Positions 40,227 to 48,973 of a DNA stretch of 61,718 nucleotides are shown one piece after another. Numbering within the stretch: position 1 is the first letter of the stretch; each line of letters starts with the position of its first letter. The notes beneath the pieces are model-generated. The model was not told where the DNA came from. It saw only the letters and a program-made list of their open reading frames with translations, and searched no databases. A program made the position numbers and the translations under genes. The DNA is from Bacteroidales bacterium. Its GTDB lineage: Bacteria; Bacteroidota; Bacteroidia; Bacteroidales; VadinHA17. The stretch lies in NCBI GenBank assembly GCA_029932855.1, contig JAOZPG010000012.1, positions 2,962 to 64,679 of the forward strand, in the 5' to 3' direction.

Positions 40227-41288
40227 TTACCCGATTATCAATCCTCCGGAATTATTCCTGCTGGCCCCGGTTACAGTAGAAATGCAATTGTTCTCACCCC
40301 TAAGTCGCAATACTCCGAGGAAAGCAAATATCAGTGCTTCCTTATAATCAATAATATTATTAGCGGGAACCACTATCTTATGTTTGCTGTGAGCCTGCAA
40401 ACGTTCAATAAGAAAGCTGTTATGTGCTCCTCCTCCTGTGGTAAGCATTTTCCCTTTCTTCATTGTTTCCACAGTAATTGCTATTTGTATGGCAATATGT
40501 TCATAAACTGTCCTTAATTTATCAGTTTCCGGTATTGAACTGTTTTCGAGAACAGGAATGAACCTGGTTTCAAACCATTCGCGTCCCAGTGATTTGGGTG
40601 CTTTTAGCCGGTAATAATCCAGGGCATTAAGCTTATCCAGCAGTTCTTTGTTCAATGATCCTGTTCTGCCCAGGTGCCCGTTCATATCAAACGGCCTGCC
40701 CTGTTTGTTCATGATATGGTTCAGGGCCATATTGGCCGGTGACGGATCGAAAGCGTATATTTTGCCTTCTGACCGGTAGCTGATATTGGAAAAACCTCCA
40801 AGGTTAAGGCAATAGTCATAATCTGTGAAAAGCATCCTGTCGCCAACAGGTACCAGGGGGGCACCCTGTCCGCCCAGGGCAACATCCAGCGCCCTGAAGT
40901 CGCTAATGGTTGTTATGCCTGATTTGGCAAATATGCTGTTTGGGTCGCCTATCTGTAGTGTGAGTCCAGCTTCCGGCTGATGAAATATTGTATGTCCGTG
41001 TGAGGCAATCAGGTCTATCCCTTCAGTCTTGCCATCCAGGAACTCAAGTACTTTTTTGCCGGTATATTTGCCGTATTGCACATTTAGTAAGCTTATACCA
41101 TAAGCATCCAGCTCCTGTGCCGATGATAATCTCCCGGTCCATATATCATCATACTTAAAAGTTTCAGCCCTGTTGATTGTAAATTTCCAGCCTTCCCTGA
41201 GCGGTATAAATGAGCAATCAGCAATATCAAGTCCGTCAAGTGAAGTCCCCGACATTAGTCCCAGCACCCTGTATCCTGCTTTTGACAT
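40227..41288 (-). CDS. anmK: anhydro-N-acetylmuramic acid kinase
   Basis: 353 residues. AnmK opens and phosphorylates 1,6-anhydro-MurNAc from cell-wall recycling to give MurNAc 6-phosphate. The GLMSGTSLDGLDIADC phosphate loop, ASHGHTIFHQPE and the TTGGGAHN segment are typical. The partner etherase MurQ is not in this window. It lies 36 bp after cutC, in a probable cutC-anmK-adh operon. Confidence 0.95.
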   Translation of the reverse strand: MSKAGYRVLGLMSGTSLDGLDIADCSFIPLREGWKFTINRAETFKYDDIWTGRLSSAQELDAYGISLLNVQYGKYTGKKVLEFLDGKTEGIDLIASHGHTIFHQPEAGLTLQIGDPNSIFAKSGITTISDFRALDVALGGQGAPLVPVGDRMLFTDYDYCLNLGGFSNISYRSEGKIYAFDPSPANMALNHIMNKQGRPFDMNGHLGRTGSLNKELLDKLNALDYYRLKAPKSLGREWFETRFIPVLENSSIPETDKLRTVYEHIAIQIAITVETMKKGKMLTTGGGAHNSFLIERLQAHSKHKIVVPANNIIDYKEALIFAFLGVLRLRGENNCISTVTGASRNNSGGLIIG

Positions 41289-41324
41289 TCTTGCTGTGCT
41301 TAAATATTTAATGCTTTGCCCGGT

Positions 41325-42080
41325 TTATTCTGCTGATTTTAAGGTCGATACAATAGATCTTATTCTTTCTACATCAGTAACAAGCCTTTCATATTCCGGT
41401 ATCTCAGGAATACCCCCTAAAAATACTTTAGGGTTGGTGTATTTCATTTTACTCTTAATAACACTTGCACCGGTAAGGTGGTATTCTTTGGCACCGGTAA
41501 TGCTTATCATGTCTTTAATATTATCCTTGTTAATACCTGCACCAGGCATAATAATGATCCTGTTATTTGCATTTTCTATGAGCCTGGTGATCAGGCCGGC
41601 CCCGGTTGGAGCCTCATTCATCATTCCGGAAGTAAGAAGTCTTGATGCTCCGGTGGAAATTACATCCTCAAGTGCCTGCTCAGGATTTTTTGTCATATCA
41701 AATGCCCTGTGAAAGGTTACATTAAGAGGTTGTGCCAGTTGTACAAGCTCTTTGCTGCGTTTTACATCAATAGTCCCATCTTTAGTAAGTATGCCAAATA
41801 CCACCCCGTTTAGCTTTAGCTTTTTTGCCAGTTCTATTTCCCGCTTCATTATTTCATATTCGAGTGCGGAATACAGGAAATCACCCCCGCGGGGACGAAT
41901 CATAATATTTATATCGAGACTGAGGTTTTTCTTTGCTATTTCAATCATTCCCGCACTGGGTGTTGTACCTCCCTCATAGAGGTTTGCACACAGCTCTATC
42001 CTGCCGGCCCCACCTTCCTGTGCTGCCAGGGCTGACTCAATTGAATCTACACATACTTCAAGAACATATCCTTTTGACAT
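41325..42080 (-). CDS. cutC: CutC family protein
   Basis: 251 residues, TIM barrel. The SALAAQEGGAGRIELCANL and GGTTPSAGMI segments define the family, which was named for copper homeostasis although direct copper binding and the reaction are uncertain. The ALTSGM-type segment appears as RLLTSGMMNEA. First gene of a likely three-gene operon with anmK and the alcohol dehydrogenase. Confidence 0.94.
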   Translation of the reverse strand: MSKGYVLEVCVDSIESALAAQEGGAGRIELCANLYEGGTTPSAGMIEIAKKNLSLDINIMIRPRGGDFLYSALEYEIMKREIELAKKLKLNGVVFGILTKDGTIDVKRSKELVQLAQPLNVTFHRAFDMTKNPEQALEDVISTGASRLLTSGMMNEAPTGAGLITRLIENANNRIIIMPGAGINKDNIKDMISITGAKEYHLTGASVIKSKMKYTNPKVFLGGIPEIPEYERLVTDVERIRSIVSTLKSAE

Positions 42081-42232
42081 AACTATACAATAATAATGTA
42101 TTCGTACTTTTCTGTTTCAAATGTATAAGTTTTATAGAGGAAAAATATTATTTTCTTTATAATTGCACTTATAATTGTGACTAATCTTGAATTAATCGAG
42201 TCGAATAATAAATATTACAAAATTTTAAACGA

Positions 42233-43132
42233 ATGAAACCTGTTTTATTGATACTGGCTGCCGGAATGGGTAGCAGATACGGAGGGCTGAAACAAATGGA
42301 TCCCATTGGCCCCTCGGGGGAAGCAATTATGGATTATTCTATATATGATGCTATAAAGGCTGGTTTTGGCAAGATCGTATTTGTTATAAGAAGGGATATA
42401 GAAAAAGATTTCAGGGAATTATTCATTGATAAGTTGCAGGGAAGGATAGAGATTGATTATGTGTTTCAGGATATTGATATGCTGCCCGGCAATATGCAGG
42501 TTCCTGAGGGCAGGAAGAAGCCATGGGGTACGGCTCACGCCATGCTTGTTGCTGCAGAAAAGATAGATGCTCCCTTTGCTGTGATCAATGCCGATGATTA
42601 TTACGGGCCCTCCTCGTACAAGGTGATGGCAGATTATCTGATGAATAACAAGGAGGATAACAGCTATTCCATGGTTGGTTTTCAGCTTGACAAAACTCTC
42701 TCAGAGCACGGACATGTATCAAGGGGAGTATGTGAGATAAACAAGGATGGTCACCTGGTTGAAGTGGTGGAAAGGACAAAGATAAGCAATGAGGAGGATG
42801 GCATATATTATTATGATAATGAAGAAAGGGTTGGACTGAAGGGGGATGAGACGGTTTCTATGAATTTCTGGGGTTTTAAGAAGAATGTATTTAAATACCT
42901 GGAAAGCTACTTTCTCGATTTTGTGAGAGAGCATGGCAAAGAACTTAAATCGGAATTTTTCATCCCTTTAATTGCCACCAGGCTTATTAATGAGAAGATT
43001 GCTGATTTTAAGATACTTAAAAGCGGGGAGTCATGGTTTGGGGTTACTTATTCAGACGATAAACCCCAGGTGGTAAGCGAGATCAGGAAACGTATTGAGC
43101 AGGGTATATATCCTGAAAAACTCTGGTCTTAA
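42233..43132 (+). CDS. sugar-phosphate nucleotidyltransferase
   Basis: 299 residues. The Rossmann-like nucleotidyltransferase signature LAAGMGSRYGGLKQMDPIG (loop with Gly-x-Gly-x-Arg) and the metal Asp in VINADDYYG mark it as a pyrophosphorylase joining a sugar 1-phosphate to an NTP. This branch is common in Bacteroidota next to NahK-like kinases; here the kinase lies 22 kb away. The sugar and nucleotide are unknown. Confidence 0.85.
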   Translation: MKPVLLILAAGMGSRYGGLKQMDPIGPSGEAIMDYSIYDAIKAGFGKIVFVIRRDIEKDFRELFIDKLQGRIEIDYVFQDIDMLPGNMQVPEGRKKPWGTAHAMLVAAEKIDAPFAVINADDYYGPSSYKVMADYLMNNKEDNSYSMVGFQLDKTLSEHGHVSRGVCEINKDGHLVEVVERTKISNEEDGIYYYDNEERVGLKGDETVSMNFWGFKKNVFKYLESYFLDFVREHGKELKSEFFIPLIATRLINEKIADFKILKSGESWFGVTYSDDKPQVVSEIRKRIEQGIYPEKLWS

Positions 43133-43183
43133 CAGTCGCGTACCCTGAGTATTCTATTGCATACAATTATTTTTGCAGGAACC

Positions 43184-43352
43184 GGCACTATCCGGAGTGT
43201 AAAAAAAATCAGGGCTAAACGAAGCATCTGAAGGATCAGGATTGTCCGGAGTGTATGAAGGCTCATTGCTAAACGGAGGCACCTGGAGGAATCAGCACTA
43301 CACGGAGAATTTGAAGGCTCATTACTAAAAGGGAACATCTGAAGGATCTGGG
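43184..43352. repeat. degenerate 54-56 bp tandem repeat
   Basis: About three units fill the gap between two convergent genes. Each contains a GCTAAAC- or ACTAAAA-type start (43214, 43268, 43324), then CATCTGAAGGATC or CACCTGGAGGAATC, a CCGGAGTGT- or CACGGAGAAT-type segment and GAAGGCTCATT. Unit lengths are 54 and 56 bp. No coding potential is evident. Confidence 0.8.
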
Positions 43353-45095
43353 CTACCAGAAAAAGCTAAAACGAAATTCCGCAATATTGTTTTTCATGTC
43401 ACTCAGCCTGAGCAGCAGCTCATGGTCTTTGCCTTTTTCTATCTTCTCCTGATCAAGAAAATGAAACAGTTTGTCATTTTTCGGGTCGTACTCAAAGAGC
43501 ATCCATTTCCCGTCAATAAAGCCCTCGTACTTATTAATTCCCGAAAATTCATCCCTGACAACAAAATCGAGTTTTTTCAGTGAGGAAAGGTTTTTCCCTT
43601 TTGAGGGAATAAAATTATTTGGAATTATTTCCGGGGCTATTGTGTCTATGCAGACAAAGTATTTCCCGAATTCCCGGGTTCTAATAAACACTTTGCCATC
43701 TTTATATTCACCACCCCGTGCAAATATTTTATTATTATCATCCATCCCTGCCAGCAGCAACTTGTCTTCCAGTCCTTCAGGTACTTCTTCTGCTTCTATG
43801 CCAAGCTTAAAAGATTTGTGTACAGGAGTGTGCTTGTCATGCACATGATATATCCATGAATAGATGCCTTCAGAAGGAGGTGAGATTACAAGCCTGAAAT
43901 AAACAGAATCGTAAAATGCATCTTTGGGAATATCAATCTCGAAACCATTAAAAGAATAAGTGTTTTCGATCTGGTAGGGCATAAGCATAAGGTAATCATT
44001 TCTATTCTTTTCCTTCCTGTCCTTAATGATAGCGGGAGCCGTACCCAGGGCGCTGAACTCAAGAACTGATTTATTCCCATGACTGTCACTAATAATAATT
44101 TTCAGTAGCTTCTTATCACCTTCGCGAAAGAGCACGGAACCGTCTCCGCGGGTTCCTGCATAAATTCTGAGACGGTTATTAGCTTCTATAAAGCATTTCC
44201 TTATTTTACGCCCGCTTTCAATGCGTTCGCTGTAGTCTATATTGCTGTTTACATACCTGGTTTCGGAGAAAGCAAACTCATCGAAAACAGTATTTGAGAC
44301 CAGATTATTATCTTCCAGTACTTCAATGCTATAAACTCCGCACTTATTATAAGAACCATCCATGCGGTCGTAAGTCTCTACTGCCAGTCCTATTTTTCCT
44401 GAAAGCCGGACGCTTCCCTGCTGTTTGAGCCTGTAGCTCCCATTGCTTCCCGTAAGACTAAATTCCATCCTTTTCCCGCTACCCATAATACTGCTTGTAT
44501 CATTCAGGGGGTAAAACAAGAGGCTTGAGATTACGGGAGGGGTATTATCTTTAATGTTAAAGCCATAAAGAAGGACATTTGTGGGATGTTCTGTTGCTGT
44601 TTCCCTTATCTCGAAATGAAGGTGTGCTCCCAGAGAACTGCCTGTATTGCCTGAATAGCCTATCAGATCTCCTTTTTTAAAACTGAACTGGTCTTTAGCC
44701 GGGAAAAGGCTTAGAGCGAAAGTCTGCTTCTCATATTGTTTTTCCTTAACATAGCTTTCAATCTCAGGAGAGAAACGGCTAAGGTGCCCGTAAACAGAAG
44801 TGTAGCCATTTGGGTGGTCGATATAAAGGGCTCTTCCATATCCTCCGGGACTAACGCTGATCCTTGAAATATGGCCATCTGCTACAGAACGTATTATTTC
44901 TCCGGCCCTTCCCCTGGTTTTAATATCTATTCCTGAATGAAAGTGATCGGTCCTTATCTCGGCGAAGCTGGATGAGAGGTATATCTGAAAATCAACAGGT
45001 GATGAAAAATAATCTTTTGGAAAAGCCTGCTGTGCAGAGCAGGGGTCTGAAAAAAAGAGAAGAGAAACAACTGATAATATAAAAATAGGCTTCAT
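43353..45095 (-). CDS. M23-family metallopeptidase, secreted
   Basis: About 580 residues from the ATG at 45095, which gives a clean signal peptide ending PCSAQQ; the frame opens 11 codons earlier at 45128. The LytM domain is N-terminal (residues about 35-190): HFHSGIDI gives the first zinc ligands and HLHFEI the last, so the enzyme is probably active on peptidoglycan cross-links. The remaining 390 residues are beta-rich and contain Ig-like segments of unknown role. Large proteins of this layout are common in Bacteroidota. Confidence 0.9.
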   Translation of the reverse strand: MKPIFILSVVSLLFFSDPCSAQQAFPKDYFSSPVDFQIYLSSSFAEIRTDHFHSGIDIKTRGRAGEIIRSVADGHISRISVSPGGYGRALYIDHPNGYTSVYGHLSRFSPEIESYVKEKQYEKQTFALSLFPAKDQFSFKKGDLIGYSGNTGSSLGAHLHFEIRETATEHPTNVLLYGFNIKDNTPPVISSLLFYPLNDTSSIMGSGKRMEFSLTGSNGSYRLKQQGSVRLSGKIGLAVETYDRMDGSYNKCGVYSIEVLEDNNLVSNTVFDEFAFSETRYVNSNIDYSERIESGRKIRKCFIEANNRLRIYAGTRGDGSVLFREGDKKLLKIIISDSHGNKSVLEFSALGTAPAIIKDRKEKNRNDYLMLMPYQIENTYSFNGFEIDIPKDAFYDSVYFRLVISPPSEGIYSWIYHVHDKHTPVHKSFKLGIEAEEVPEGLEDKLLLAGMDDNNKIFARGGEYKDGKVFIRTREFGKYFVCIDTIAPEIIPNNFIPSKGKNLSSLKKLDFVVRDEFSGINKYEGFIDGKWMLFEYDPKNDKLFHFLDQEKIEKGKDHELLLRLSDMKNNIAEFRFSFFW

Positions 45096-45155
45096 GCTCA
45101 CTATATACGGTAAATATTTAAAATGCAAAGCTATAATATAAGCTGGTAAATGCTA

Positions 45156-45231
45156 ATAAAGTAGCAGGCTTTTGTGGAGTGTATTAAAAACAAATAAAGA
45201 TGCATGCTTTTGGAGAGAGCATTAAAAACAA
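45156..45231. repeat. two 38-bp tandem repeats
   Basis: ATAAAG...ATTAAAAACAA units at 45156-45193 and 45194-45231, agreeing except for a few bases in the middle. They lie between the divergent M23 and zapA-operon promoters, just upstream of the -33 element at 45242. Confidence 0.8.
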
Positions 45232-45241
45232 AGTGGTTTCT

Positions 45242-45271
45242 TTTGAATTTTATATTCCTGTGTTAACTTTG
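45242..45271 (+). promoter_or_regulatory. Bacteroidota promoter of the zapA operon
   Basis: TTTG (45242-45245), an 18-bp spacer, then TAACTTTG (45264-45271) match the -33/-7 pair TTTG/TAnnTTTG of the primary sigma factor of this phylum. The GTG start of the first gene is at 45290, so the leader would be about 12 bases. Confidence 0.7.
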
Positions 45272-45289
45272 TCTTAAAATGATAGTACT

Positions 45290-45580
45290 GTGTCTGATTC
45301 AAATGAAATAATTAATAAGCTTAGACAAAAGATCTTGGAAATTGTTTCTTTGACTGATAGCTGTAAGGAGGAAAACCGGCTGCTTAAAGAAGAGAACGGG
45401 AAACTGAACTCCAGGATATCAGAGCAGGAACTGACAATTAATGAGTTAAACGGTAAATATAATAGCATTAGTCTTGCAGAAGCTTTTGCGGCTTCCCCGG
45501 ATGATTCAAGGGAAGCAAAACTGAAAGTGAATAAGATTGTGCGGGAAATTGATAAATGTATTGCTCTTTTAAATAAATAA
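45290..45580 (+). CDS. small coiled-coil protein upstream of zapA
   Basis: 96 residues starting at GTG; no in-frame ATG is near. Residues 5-60 form a heptad coiled coil (CKEENRLLKEENGKLNSRIS), followed by a short SLAEAFAASPDDSREAKLKV helix. It lies 13 bp before zapA, so a ZapB-like partner role in cell division is possible, by position and shape only. The family is usually annotated as hypothetical in Bacteroidota. Confidence 0.75.
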   Translation: MSDSNEIINKLRQKILEIVSLTDSCKEENRLLKEENGKLNSRISEQELTINELNGKYNSISLAEAFAASPDDSREAKLKVNKIVREIDKCIALLNK

Positions 45581-45593
45581 TCATTGGGCTGAT

Positions 45594-45884
45594 ATGGATG
45601 AAAAGCTGACAATAAGGGTTAATCTGGCAGACAGATATTATCCATTGAAGATACCCAGGCAGGATGAAGAAAAGATCAGGAAGGCTGCGAAAATGATAAA
45701 TGAAAAGATACTCATGTATAAGCAGCGGTATAGTGATAAGGATGTTCAGGATTTTTTAGCAATGGCTGCCCTGCAATATGTAGTAAAAGTAATAGATCAT
45801 GAGGAAAAGTCAGATATTTCTCCTATATTAGTAGAGCTGGAAGATTTGACCCGAGAGTTAGAAGATTATCTTGAAAAAAAGTAA
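45594..45884 (+). CDS. zapA: cell division protein ZapA
   Basis: 96 residues, standard length. The N-terminal strand-rich domain (KLTIRVNLADRYYPLKI) and the C-terminal long helix (DVQDFLAMAALQYVVKV) match ZapA, which cross-links FtsZ filaments at the Z ring. The order zapA, structured RNA, then a downstream gene recalls zapA-ssrS of Proteobacteria. Confidence 0.9.
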   Translation: MDEKLTIRVNLADRYYPLKIPRQDEEKIRKAAKMINEKILMYKQRYSDKDVQDFLAMAALQYVVKVIDHEEKSDISPILVELEDLTRELEDYLEKK

Positions 45885-45914
45885 TATACGTTCTTTAACA
45901 TAGTAATGATTTTG

Positions 45915-46110
45915 CCCGCATTATTTCTGTAATTCTTTTTGAAACTCAACACTTTATAAATTGGAGTTCAACTCAGTTCATGGATGACAGGCCATAGCCC
46001 TTTGGGTTCTGTAAAAAGACCTTGGATCTCAGAGATGAACTGGAGACTCCTCCCAATGTAAAACTGGGGTTTTATAAAACGTTATAGAAATGTGCGGGTT
46101 TTTTATTTTT
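45915..46110 (+). ncRNA. ssrS: candidate 6S-like RNA
   Basis: The 249 bp after zapA fold into one long interrupted hairpin of about 185 bases. The closing stem pairs CCCGCA (45915-45920) and TTTCT (45924-45928) with AGAAA (46086-46090) and TGCGGG (46093-46098). An inner stem pairs ATTGG/GAGT with ACTC/CCAAT, and CAGTTCAT (45974-45981) with ATGAACTG (46035-46042). A T-rich run (46099-46110) ends it as a terminator. Size, single rod shape with internal bulges, and position after zapA are those of 6S RNA. The exact 5' end is unsure: a TGATTTTG -7-like box overlaps the stem start. No family search could be run. Confidence 0.62.
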
Positions 46111-46133
46111 AATAATGAATAGATCAGATACGC

Positions 46134-46280
46134 TAAATTCATTAAATAGCTTAGATACACCAAATATGCATAATACATTAAATACACCAAATTCATTAAA
46201 TATCTTAAATACACTAAATACGCTTAATACGCCACTAAATATGCTTAATACATTAAATACACTTAATACACTAAATACTT
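46134..46280. repeat. 9-bp minisatellite directly before rny
   Basis: Sixteen units of a 9-bp motif of the type TAAATACAC (variants TAAATTCAT, TTAATACGC, CAAATATGC), with one 3-bp insertion, 147 bp in all. The array ends 3 bp before the ATG of rny at 46284, so it forms the whole leader of that gene. A 61-residue minus-strand ORF across it is only the repeat read as protein. Confidence 0.9.
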
Positions 46281-46283
46281 GAT

Positions 46284-47831
46284 ATGATTATACTAACAAT
46301 AACGCCTGTTATATATGGTGCATCCGGACTTATTCTGGGTGCCGGCTTAACATTCGTACTTTTGCAGGTCATGGTGAAGGGCAAAAGCAGGAAGATACTG
46401 GCAGAAGCCGAATCTGAGGCTGAAGTGATAAAGAAAGATAAGATACTGCAGGCCAAAGAGAAGTTTTTTCAGCTTAAGACCGAGCATGAGAAAATGATAA
46501 ATGAAAGAAACAATAAGCTTGTTCAGGCAGAGAACCGCTTCAACCAGAAAGAGTCAGCGCTTTCGCAGAGAATTGAGGAAAATAAGCGGGAAAGGAAAGA
46601 GATCGATGCCATAAGGAATAATCTAAAAGCACAGATTGATATCCTTGAACGAAAGGAGGAAGATGTTGCAAAGATGCACAAGCAACAGGTTGAGCAGCTT
46701 GAGGCTATCTCAGGACTTTCGGCAAATGATGCCAGAGAGCAGCTGATTGATTCCCTGCGTGAGGAAGCAAAAACAGAGGCCATGTCTTACATTAATGACA
46801 TAATGGATGAAGCACGTATGACAGCCAACAAGGAGGCAAAAAGAGTGGTTGTAAATACTATTCAAAGGGTTGCCTCGGAAACGGCAATTGAAAATTCAGT
46901 TACCGTATTTCATATTGAGAGTGATGAGATAAAGGGCAGGATCATTGGAAGGGAAGGAAGGAATATTAGGGCTATGGAGGCTGCCACGGGAGTGGAGATA
47001 ATAGTTGATGATACTCCTGAAGCAATTATCCTGTCGGCATTCGATCCGGTAAGGCGTGAGATTGCCCGCCTGGCATTGCACCAGCTTGTTACAGACGGAA
47101 GGATTCATCCTGCAAGGATAGAGGAGATAGTTGCAAAAACAAAGAAGCAGATTGAAGAGGAAATTGTGGAGGTCGGGAAGCGCACGGCTATAGACCTTGG
47201 TATTCATGGCCTTCACCCCGAACTCATACGGCTTGTGGGTAAGATGAAATACAGGTCTTCGTACGGACAAAACCTGTTACAGCATTCCAGGGAGGTGGCT
47301 AACCTGTCGGCAGTAATGGCCGGTGAACTTGGATTGAATACAGCCCTGGCAAAACGGGCCGGTTTGTTACATGATATCGGTAAGGTGCCTGATGATGAGC
47401 CCGAGCTGCCTCATGCTGTGCTGGGAATGAAACTTGCTGAAAAATTCAAGGAGAAAGCTGATGTATGCAATGCCATAGGCTCGCATCATGATGAGGTTGA
47501 GATGACCACGCTTATTGCTCCCCTTGTGCAGGTGTGTGATGCTATTTCAGGTGCTCGTCCCGGTGCAAGGAGAGAGGTTGTGGAAGCTTATATTAAGAGG
47601 CTTAAGGACCTTGAATCACTTGCACTTTCTTACCCTGGTGTTTTAAAGACATATGCCATACAGGCAGGAAGGGAGCTGAGGGTTATCGTTGGTTCTGAAG
47701 ATGTGTCTGATAAAGATGCAGAAAGCCTTTCATATGATATAGCCAGGAAGATACAGGATGAGATGACCTATCCCGGGCAGGTAAAAATTACAGTGATAAG
47801 AGAAACCAGGGCGGTTAATTATGCTAAATAA
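46284..47831 (+). CDS. rny: ribonuclease Y
   Basis: 515 residues. An N-terminal membrane helix (about 7-27) anchors the enzyme, followed by a long coiled coil (about 30-190), a KH RNA-binding domain ([16 protein letters not shown]) and an HD domain with the [12 protein letters not shown] metal site. RNase Y starts mRNA decay by internal cleavage. Its leader is a 9-bp tandem repeat, and the epimerase gene begins immediately after its stop codon. Confidence 0.97.
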   Translation: MIILTITPVIYGASGLILGAGLTFVLLQVMVKGKSRKILAEAESEAEVIKKDKILQAKEKFFQLKTEHEKMINERNNKLVQAENRFNQKESALSQRIEENKRERKEIDAIRNNLKAQIDILERKEEDVAKMHKQQVEQLEAISGLSANDAREQLIDSLREEAKTEAMSYINDIMDEARMTANKEAKRVVVNTIQRVASETAIENSVTVFHIESDEIKGRIIGREGRNIRAMEAATGVEIIVDDTPEAIILSAFDPVRREIARLALHQLVTDGRIHPARIEEIVAKTKKQIEEEIVEVGKRTAIDLGIHGLHPELIRLVGKMKYRSSYGQNLLQHSREVANLSAVMAGELGLNTALAKRAGLLHDIGKVPDDEPELPHAVLGMKLAEKFKEKADVCNAIGSHHDEVEMTTLIAPLVQVCDAISGARPGARREVVEAYIKRLKDLESLALSYPGVLKTYAIQAGRELRVIVGSEDVSDKDAESLSYDIARKIQDEMTYPGQVKITVIRETRAVNYAK

Positions 47832-48896
47832 ATGTCTTCTGAGATATTAATCACCGGGACAGCAGGATTTATTGGTTATCACCTGAGCAGGAGATTGCTT
47901 GAGGATGGACGTCAGATTGTAGGTATTGATAATATAAATGATTATTACGATCCCGGCTTAAAATATGACCGCCTGCTGGAAGCTGGTATTGCAAAGGAAG
48001 ATATTAAGGACGGACATAGGCTAAGAAGCTCAAAGTACCCGGGCTACAGCTTTTATAAGGCAGATATCTCAAACGAAGAAGATATAAAGGATATCTTTAA
48101 GAAGCATAATATCAGCTATGTTGTAAACCTTGCTGCACAGGCCGGAGTGCGTTACAGCCTTAGCAATCCTCATGCTTATATCAACAGTAACATAAAGGGT
48201 TTTATTAATATACTTGAAGCCTGCCGGCATAATAATGTTAAGCACCTGTGCTATGCAAGCAGTTCAAGCGTATATGGTATGAACACTAAGATGCCATTTA
48301 GTGTTCATGATAATGTTGACCATCCGGTAAGCCTTTATGCAGCCTCCAAGAAAAGTAATGAATTAATGGCTCACAGCTACAGCCATTTATATGGTATCCC
48401 TACAACGGGACTTCGTTTTTTTACAGTTTACGGTCCCTGGGGAAGGCCTGATATGGCCCTGTTTCTTTTTGTTGATGCAATTCTTAATAATAAGCCCATA
48501 GAGGTATTCAATGAGGGTAATATGAAAAGGGACTTTACATATATAGATGATATCGTGGAGGGCCTGGTAAGGGTAGTGGAGAATCCCGCGGCTTCAAATC
48601 CCGGGTGGGCGGGACTTGATCCCGATCCTTCTTCTTCTTCGGCACCCTATAAAATATATAATATTGGGAATAATAAACCGGTTCAGCTGATGGATTTTAT
48701 ATCTGCCATTGAAAAGCAACTCGGGAAGCCTGCCGAGAAAATATTCATGCCCATGCAGGCAGGTGATGTTCCTGAGACCTATGCTGATGTAAAAGATCTT
48801 ATTCAGGATATGGATTATAAACCAGGCACAGCCATTGAAGATGGAATAAGGAAATTTACAGACTGGTATATTGATTACTACAAGATAAATCATTGA
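47832..48896 (+). CDS. NAD-dependent epimerase, UDP-glucuronate 4-epimerase-like
   Basis: 354 residues, short-chain dehydrogenase fold. NAD-binding loop GTAGFIGYHL; catalytic Tyr and Lys in YAASKKSNE; the VYGPWGRPDMALFLF segment is typical of UDP-glucuronate 4-epimerases used in capsule or LPS sugar synthesis. The start codon directly follows the rny stop, so the two genes are translationally linked. The terminator at 48911 closes the operon. Confidence 0.9.
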   Translation: MSSEILITGTAGFIGYHLSRRLLEDGRQIVGIDNINDYYDPGLKYDRLLEAGIAKEDIKDGHRLRSSKYPGYSFYKADISNEEDIKDIFKKHNISYVVNLAAQAGVRYSLSNPHAYINSNIKGFINILEACRHNNVKHLCYASSSSVYGMNTKMPFSVHDNVDHPVSLYAASKKSNELMAHSYSHLYGIPTTGLRFFTVYGPWGRPDMALFLFVDAILNNKPIEVFNEGNMKRDFTYIDDIVEGLVRVVENPAASNPGWAGLDPDPSSSSAPYKIYNIGNNKPVQLMDFISAIEKQLGKPAEKIFMPMQAGDVPETYADVKDLIQDMDYKPGTAIEDGIRKFTDWYIDYYKINH

Positions 48897-48910
48897 TAGA
48901 CTGCATAAGC

Positions 48911-48939
48911 CGGGGATAAGATACTTCCCCGTTTTTTTT
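48911..48939 (+). terminator. rho-independent terminator after the epimerase gene
   Basis: Stem CGGGG..AAG / CTTCCCCG with a 3-base loop and a 2-base bulge, followed by eight T. It lies 15 bp after the epimerase stop. Confidence 0.85.
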
Positions 48940-48973
48940 CAATTTCTATTTTATGAAGCCATTAATAAAGGAT

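Noticed and set aside
46029-46214. 61-residue minus-strand ORF rich in Tyr and Leu
   Set aside because: It is the 9-bp repeat array and part of the 6S-like RNA read as protein; no start signals or family match.
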